Assembly (NCBI GenBank): GCA_034440575.1
Contig: JAOTOL010001508.1
Span: 1-64,000, forward strand
Direction of reading: 5' to 3'
Length of the DNA: 64,000 nt
From: Imbricaverruca yamaguchii
Lineage: Eukaryota; Arthropoda; Thecostraca; Neoverrucidae
Both the position numbers and the translations under genes were made by a program. Of the stretch, positions 58,431 to 64,000 are shown piece by piece; within the stretch, counting starts at the first letter, position 1, and the number at the start of each line of letters is the position of its first letter. Below the pieces are notes generated by a model, which worked only from the letters and a program-made list of their open reading frames with translations, was not told where the DNA came from and ran no database searches.

Positions 58431-61400
58431 TCATTTAGAGACTATATCGCAAACAAGATCTAAGCGAGCTTCAGCTAGGGTTACAGGTTGTTTTTTAAGA
58501 CTTGGTCTTTGTCGACTGCCCAATGGAGGAGATCGCCGGTGGTTCGGACGATGAGCCTTCACTCGGTCCGAAGGACTGAGTTCTGGGCCGGGAACTCGGC
58601 GATTCATGACCTGGTGGAGAGTCTGAAGGCGGCGGGCCTCGTTTCTGGGGCCCCAGCCGGAGAGGAGGTGGGGGAGGACCCATCTTGTAAAAAGCCTGGG
58701 CCACCGCCGGTCCCTCGATTCGCCTGCGCGGCGAGGGGGTAGCCGTCCTTGAGGGGGCGCCCTATCAGTAGCCTGGCAGCTCGTCGCCCGAGCCCTCTCC
58801 ATTTGCGCCAGGCGCGTCCGCTTCGCCTCGCGGGTGCGCCTCTCGGCCTCCTGGAATTGGAGGTTGACATCGGGAATTTGGATGGCTCTGGTGGATCTGG
58901 ATGGCGATGTGGATGCAGAATTTGGAGTTGAGGGTTCAGGCGACGTCTGGCTGACCGGAAGCGGGGAAGGATCAGGCAGGGAGGAGGTTGACAGGGTAGA
59001 TTTGGAGGTGGTGATTGGGCGTGTGGGAGATGAAGGTGGGCTGGGGGCCGATGTGAAGTGGTAGGTGGGGATTTCGAGGTAGGTGATGAAGAAGATGGGC
59101 ATGGCCTAGGATTTGATGGAAAGGACCGGGAAGGCCTCTTAGACCGTTGGACCACAGTCCACTCTCCACCCTCTAACGTTGGCCGGGAGGCCTCCGGGCG
59201 TACGGCGCATCTACTCGTAGGTGGGACCTCTGTTGTGATTGTGTCTACGTGGACTGGCCATCCTCGCCTCGCTGACGCATCGAGAGGCGCTCCAAAGGCT
59301 CGCAGAAGGGCCGACAACTTTGCGATCAACTCAGTAGTCCTGTCAGATTGTGTGTTCTGTGAGATCAGCATGGAATTTTTAGCCTTGGAAGCGTATGATA
59401 TTCTTGGGTGAGTTTGTCGATAAATGTCTCTTGCCTCACGAAACGTGACTTTTTGCGTGTACCTAGTTGACATTATCTCCGTCTCTTTTACATAAATTGG
59501 GCATGTCCGGTCATAGGAGGTGTGAGGGTCCTGTTTTCTGCCGCAGTTGGCACATTGATGCATCTCAGATGTCCATGAGTTGCTTGTGTGCTGATCCGAA
59601 GCGCACCTGCCACACACAGGGCGATTTCGACAGAACTGGTTCGTATGTCCATATCGTTGACACTTAACACGCGCCCTGGAGGGGGGGGGCGAAATCCGCC
59701 CACCCCTCCGATTTTTCGTAGATAACTCCAGATTTTACCGGCCGATATTCGCCATTGTTTGTCTACCTGCCAATAAATGACCGGCGCGTTGTTTGAAGCA
59801 AGAAAAATGAAAATTGACCGAACATTTTTCGAGTTAAGGGTTGCTAAAGTCAAAACATTTTCCCAGCGCCAGATGACAAATATCGTCGCTGATGCGCTTC
59901 CGGTATATTAGCAAAAAGGAAGTGTTCTTGGCAAAACTAGCGACTTGTTTCATGTACATTGTCATGCTACATTGTTCCAGAGTCATGTCAAGTCACCGAG
60001 GTCAAGTCAGGTCAAGTTCATAACAGGTTAACACACGCCCTAGAGGGGGTATGGCGAAATCCGCCAATCCTTCCGATTTTTCGTACATAACTCCATGTTG
60101 TTCCAGCCGATATACGCCAAATTTATCGCGTACCTGCTTAGAAATGACCGGCGTATTGTTTAAAGCAAGAACAGTGGAAATCGGCCGAAACGTTTTCAAG
60201 TTAGGGGCCGTTAAAGTAAAAACAATTCACAGCGCCAGACCACAAAATTTGGCGCTGATGCGCTTCCCGTATATTGGCAATAGGGAAGTGTTCTTGACAT
60301 CACTAGCGACTTGTTTGATGCATATTGTTATGCTATATAATTCAAAAGTCATGTTAGGTCGCCGAGGTCAAGTCAGGTCAAGTTCATGACAGGCTAATGG
60401 AGCCAAACTTGGTCAACTGGAATGTGTCATAAATGCAAATGACTGTCATGCGACTGATGTCACTTTACATGTTATTCCCTATACACCCCGAAATCTACTG
60501 TTTGTCATTGTGTGCCTAAGCATTTCCATACTTTATTCATGTATTTGACTCCTTTATTTGCGAAGCCGATTGTGCCGAGCCGCCCAACGGAGCAGTCGGG
60601 ATGGGAGCCCGGTCCCGGTAACTGGAGCAGGTAATGACCTAATAAAGTGCTCCTATATAGGTGACCTGAGGTAAAATGGCGGATCTGACATCTGTATTGC
60701 ATCATTAGTAATGTCCAAAACATCATTAATGCCAATTTTGGAGCATATAAACACAACCACAGCGATTCATAACAATGAAAAGCCAAGCCACGCAAAACCA
60801 GAAAATTTTGGTATTTTGACCTTGAAGATATTGACCTAAGGTCATGAACTTTGCACACAATAGAGTTCCCTATCGTGCCCATCCACCCTGTTAATTTCGT
60901 TGCTCTAGCCTTCATAGGAGATCTTAGGGGGGGGGCGGAATCCGCCCCCCCTCCAGGGCGCGTTAATTTCAGAGGCCCTCCAGGGCGCGTGTTAAAACAC
61001 CTCATGGGATTTGGAATAAAAACTCTTTCAAACAAAAAACTTTCACACGTATGTAGCTCACACGGATTTCAGACGGAAGATCTGTGGTGTTGAAAGTTAA
61101 TATTACGTTGTTCATTAGAACCATTTCCGACCCTTTCCTCACCTTCATTTTCCTCGCCTCCGTCACCCCAAACCGGACAGGCCATCAACAATTTCCTCCT
61201 CCGGCACATCTCTCAGATCGTAGCAGTTTATTAGTCCTCGCGACATGTTTTTCGTTTTGTGGGGTTTTACGGCAATTTTTATACTTTTATCGATTTTTCT
61301 CTGACCTTTCCGGACACTGTAAACAAACTCAGACATTTTCAGGGCGTTTTCCGCCTCACCTGCTAGTGCAAATTCCACCTCCAGGGCGCCGTCCTTCAGT

Positions 61401-61573
61401 TTCTCACATCGTACAATCTTCCCGAATCTATCGCAGCCGTCTCGCCTATGGAAGGGCAATAGTGATGCTAGACTTCTAGAGTTCCCCCGCAATACTAAAA
61501 TACATCGCCCGAAGACATTTCTCTGTTCCTTACGAGGGGGATCAGGGGTGTTTTTGTTTTGTGTGGTTGCCAT
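58431..61573 (-). pseudogene. LINE ORF1 (gag-like), split by TTAA element
   Basis: ORF1 starts at ATG 61573 (MATTQNKNTPDPP). It has an RRM-like GAG region (VTEARKMKVRKGSEM after a shift near 61165) and reaches NPMRCF at about 60996. The TTAA element then interrupts it, and it resumes at 59667 as KCQRYGHTNQFC with CGRCASDQHTS and CANCGRKQDPHTSYDRTC. Removing the insert with one TTAA rejoins a CCHC zinc knuckle exactly. A Pro/Ser-rich tail follows to about 58431. At least two frameshifts lie in the first half. Confidence 0.88.
59668..60991 (+). mobile_element. TTAA element family 1, copy D, inside LINE ORF1
   Basis: A 1324-bp copy between TTAA at 59664-59667 and 60992-60995. It begins CACGCGCCCTGGAGGG and ends CCCTCCAGGGCGCGTG, 16-bp perfect inverted ends. 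It consists of a short part (to an internal TTAA at 60028-60031) and a long part, the same build as copies B and C. No ORF is convincing. It is the youngest layer of the nest at this site. Confidence 0.93.
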
Positions 61574-62228
61574 GTAGTGTGTTTTTACTTCGGCTCTGGG
61601 GACGCCCCACCACGTTGGGGCCCTACTGGGGGGACGCCTGTGTCCCGATAACGGGAGGACGCCAGACGTCCGCGGAGCTATACGGGGCGGGCGGCGCCTT
61701 CGCCCGGCCGGGAGAGATACTCACCACCCCGACCGGGATCCAGCACCTCCCACCCCTTGACCCCAGCCGGCCGGGCTGGCGGGCACTGGGAAAATCCCAG
61801 GCCCCCGGCCCGTGGCGACCAGCCACTTGGTCCGTGTGAGGTCCCACGAGCCCGCCCGCCCCTCCGGGATATCGGGACCAGAGGTGTGTTGGTCCACCGT
61901 CACAACTAGCACCGTGCGACGGGGGACCTAAACCTCCAAGACTCCGTCAACCCCGGGGGGCAGGCCGAGGGGGCGCAGCTATCCCGATAAAACTGAACTG
62001 GTGGGCAGGGCCGGGGAAGTTGCCCTGCCTGCTCATAGTAGGGATAGTTGGTGTTGCAGGGTCAGGTGAAGGACATGGACGTTGGAATGACATTGGGATT
62101 GGAATGGGAGCGTATGGACGGAAGGACGAGTGAGGCACTCCTGTTCTCACCCCTCGCCGGTATGATGGTCGCCGGGTCATTGGGGCACTCAATCCCCCAC
62201 CGCGTAAAGGTGGTGCCTCATCGGGGGG

Positions 62229-62243
62229 CCTCCTCCTTTATTG
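62229..62243. repeat. Right TSD of the LINE insertion
   Basis: CCTCCTCCTTTATTG, identical to 54488-54502. Confidence 0.9.
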
Positions 62244-62955
62244 CTGGTATCAGTTGGCGCAGGAAGGCGTGCACAGTGCTAGTTGTATGCTTTGTGGCGT
62301 CAGATATCACGCAGAAGCTCTGGTGTCGCTGCTCTCCGTCTTGGCGCCAGTACACCACGAACGGGTGTACGGTGCTCTGCGCTGTGTCCCAGCGAAAACC
62401 TTGGGCGGCACCCTGCACCACGAAGGAGAAGTTCTCGCCAAAGTCTCCTTGGACAATAACTTCGCCATCTTTAACGGTCTCCTTCAGATGCTTGAAGTGC
62501 GTTGACTGAGCCTTCGCCTCGAAGTGACGGCTTGTTAGCTTCACTATGGCGGAGCTCAGTCTCTCGATGCACTCGCCCTGGTTCGCGACCATTTCTTGGA
62601 GCGTGCAGATGTCAGTGCTGTCCCACCGCTTGTAGTGGACCTCCTCCTCACTGTCAACGTCGTCATTGTCTCGCTCTTCGACTAGTATGTTCAGCATGTT
62701 CATCACACCTTTGTCGCCGGGACACTCATCACACTCACCCATCATGCAGTCACGATTTTCTGAATCATACACAGCAGTGTCGATGAAGTCATCCCAGGAG
62801 ACACCGGATATGTTCATAGGACCCAGGAGAAGTGCAGGGCTTTGATGGTACGTAAACACACATACTGTGTGCGTACCACTCGCGCGCCCGCCAGCATACA
62901 GTGTTTCGGACCGATTGCAGCGAAGGACGAAACCCCGATGTCAGGGTTTTTCTTC
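62229..62955 (-). pseudogene. DDE-type transposase, N-terminal part (before LINE insertion)
   Basis: The minus strand reads NPDIGVSSFAAIGPKHCMLA, SGTHTVCVFTYHQSPALLLG, DCMMGECDECPGDK, IVQGDFGENFSFVVQGAAQG (first Asp), STVHPFVVYW, FCVISDATKHTT and LRQLIPAIKEE. The frame meets the LINE after IKEE, and the other side continues VPGLNS at 54487, so the two parts were one gene. The extreme N-terminus is missing where the right inverted arm begins. Confidence 0.86.
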
Positions 62956-62966
62956 ATGTCACACCG

Positions 62967-63343
62967 ACTTCCCCGGTGTGACCTGTGAGTAGCACTTTTT
63001 CGCCACGTCCCACGGGAAGGGAGCGTGCGATGGTATAGGCGGATCCGTGAAACGCGCCACGTAGATCGAGAGCCTGCGGCGCCCGATAAAAGATCAAATC
63101 CTCACACCAGAGGACATGTACCGACTTCTCGCCGGGCAGCTTGTGACAAAGAACAAGTTTTTATATGTCACAAAGGAGGAAGTGCCGAAGGCTGAGCAGG
63201 AGCTGAATGACCGCTTCACCAAAGCCGTGACGATCAAGGGAACAAGAAACCACCACAAGTTCTGCCCTGTGAGTCAGAAAATAATGCGGATCCACGTCCT
63301 CTCAGAACACAAGGTCGTCAAACATGTCAAAGTGTTGAAGTGA
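62967..63343 (+). pseudogene. DDE-type transposase C-terminus, second copy
   Basis: HFFATSHGKGACDGIGG, RRPIKDQILTPEDMYRLLAG and YVTKEEVPKAEQELND match the left-arm copy. A TAG stands where the left arm has tryptophan (EWRFF), and another follows in the AT-IES stretch, so it is also dead. Confidence 0.85.
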
Positions 63344-64000
63344 TATGTTGGTGCGCTGGTGTCGTGTTGTTCTATCGATAGGTACATGTACATGTCAATA
63401 GACACCTGTAATTGTATCGGTGACCTGACCTCAGGTCACGTGACTCAACTTAACCTACCGGGGTCATGCCATGCATCACTGTAACCGTCACAACGTGACA
63501 AACATAAATGTGTTGAGTTCAGCTCTTGCTCAATCAGGAGCAAAGTTATAGCCATAAACGTGTTCGTGACCTCAGATGAACTTGAACGCCCAATGTCATG
63601 TGACCTTGTGACCTGATGTCAGTGTAGCAGAAACCAACTGACAGGTTTCGTCATCAGGGGCCACTATGCACCATTTCGACACCGTATGCCAACTAGATGC
63701 GAAGTTACCGGCGGGCAGGGGTCCCAAACAGCGTGTTGTGTCAACATTGCGAGCCCCAAAAGTGTTTTTTGCAGGTCGAACCCCACAGTTTTTATTTATA
63801 TATATGAAAATGCATGAATTGTTCTCAAATGCTCATCACACAAAAGTTTTCATTTCAGCATCCAAAAGGTTAAGGTCAGGACGCAAAACTAGGTCACGGA
63901 GTCACGTGACCTAATAAATTGGAAACCGAAAATCCGAGATAGCCAACTTGTTCCTTGATTCATCCCAATTCAACAGAAAAAGTTCAATGAAATAGCTCTC
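62967..64000 (+). repeat. Right inverted arm (pairs with 53235-54396), runs off the window
   Basis: Contains a second, plus-strand copy of the transposase C-terminus and following sequence, inverted relative to the left arm. The boundary with the N-terminal part is marked by GTCACACCG and CGGTGTGAC in inverted orientation at about 62957-62982. Confidence 0.88.

Larger units (their letters stand above)
54503..62228 (-). mobile_element. Near full-length LINE with RNase H (I-type), inserted in a transposase
   Basis: A minus-strand non-LTR retrotransposon with a GC-rich 5' region (about 61580-62228), gag-like ORF1, then endonuclease, RT, RNase H and a Cys/His tail, ending in AACC repeats at 54503. 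It is bounded by a perfect 15-bp duplication. Without the TTAA element inserted in ORF1 (59668-60991) it is about 6.4 kb. RNase H plus an apurinic-type endonuclease fits the I/Jockey group. ORFs carry several frameshifts and stops, so the copy is dead. Confidence 0.92.

Overview
This is animal nuclear DNA: spliced exons with GT-AG sites, introns of 1 to 31 kb, long (AC)n arrays, minisatellites and many decayed transposons. There are no bacterial operons. The protein similarities (a widerborst-like PP2A subunit and the transposon families) suggest an arthropod, possibly a crustacean. That is an inference from gene families, not a database match.

One host gene spans most of the window on the minus strand. 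Eight exons between about 52.8 kb and 0.9 kb encode the conserved core of a PP2A B56 regulatory subunit (PPP2R5 alpha/epsilon type, widerborst-like). All exons are open, keep phase across every junction and have canonical splice sites. The 5' exons lie beyond 52.8 kb, off the right edge, and the 3' end lies off the left edge. The intron between the last two visible exons is about 31.5 kb and holds most of the transposons.

Layout, left to right: last visible exon (0.9-1.0 kb); a hairpin at 2.9 kb; a 60-bp minisatellite (3.15-4.74 kb); a DNA transposon with about 290-bp inverted ends and a 10-bp target duplication (6.49-10.23 kb); a TTAA-flanked element (13.2-14.1 kb); two inverted copies of another repeat (14.7-15.5 and 20.7-21.3 kb); a 510-bp (AC)n array (16.6-17.1 kb); a chain of three TTAA-flanked elements (21.3-24.9 kb); a CR1-like LINE remnant (25.9-26.6 kb); a second autonomous-type transposon related to the first (28.4-31.1 kb). 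Then come exons at 32.6, 33.9, 35.9, 38.7, 42.4, 46.5 and 52.7 kb, separated by minisatellites of 50, 30, 47, 85 and 34 bp, two Penelope-like fragments with GIY-YIG endonuclease sequence, and a third, badly decayed member of the 6.5/28.4-kb transposase family (50.1-51.9 kb). From 53.2 kb to the end there is a nested structure: a DDE-type transposase gene with inverted outer arms, broken by a 7.7-kb LINE with an RNase H domain, whose first ORF is itself broken by a TTAA element.

The most interesting content is the transposase group at 6.5, 28.4 and 50.1 kb (shared D-D-CxxH-HxxRW-E layout, shared AGGGTGT-type ends, 10-bp target duplications), the precise nested insertions, a four-copy hAT-type MITE family with perfect 8-bp target duplications, and a minisatellite grown from the 5' splice site of a PP2A exon, which places decoy donor sites in the intron.
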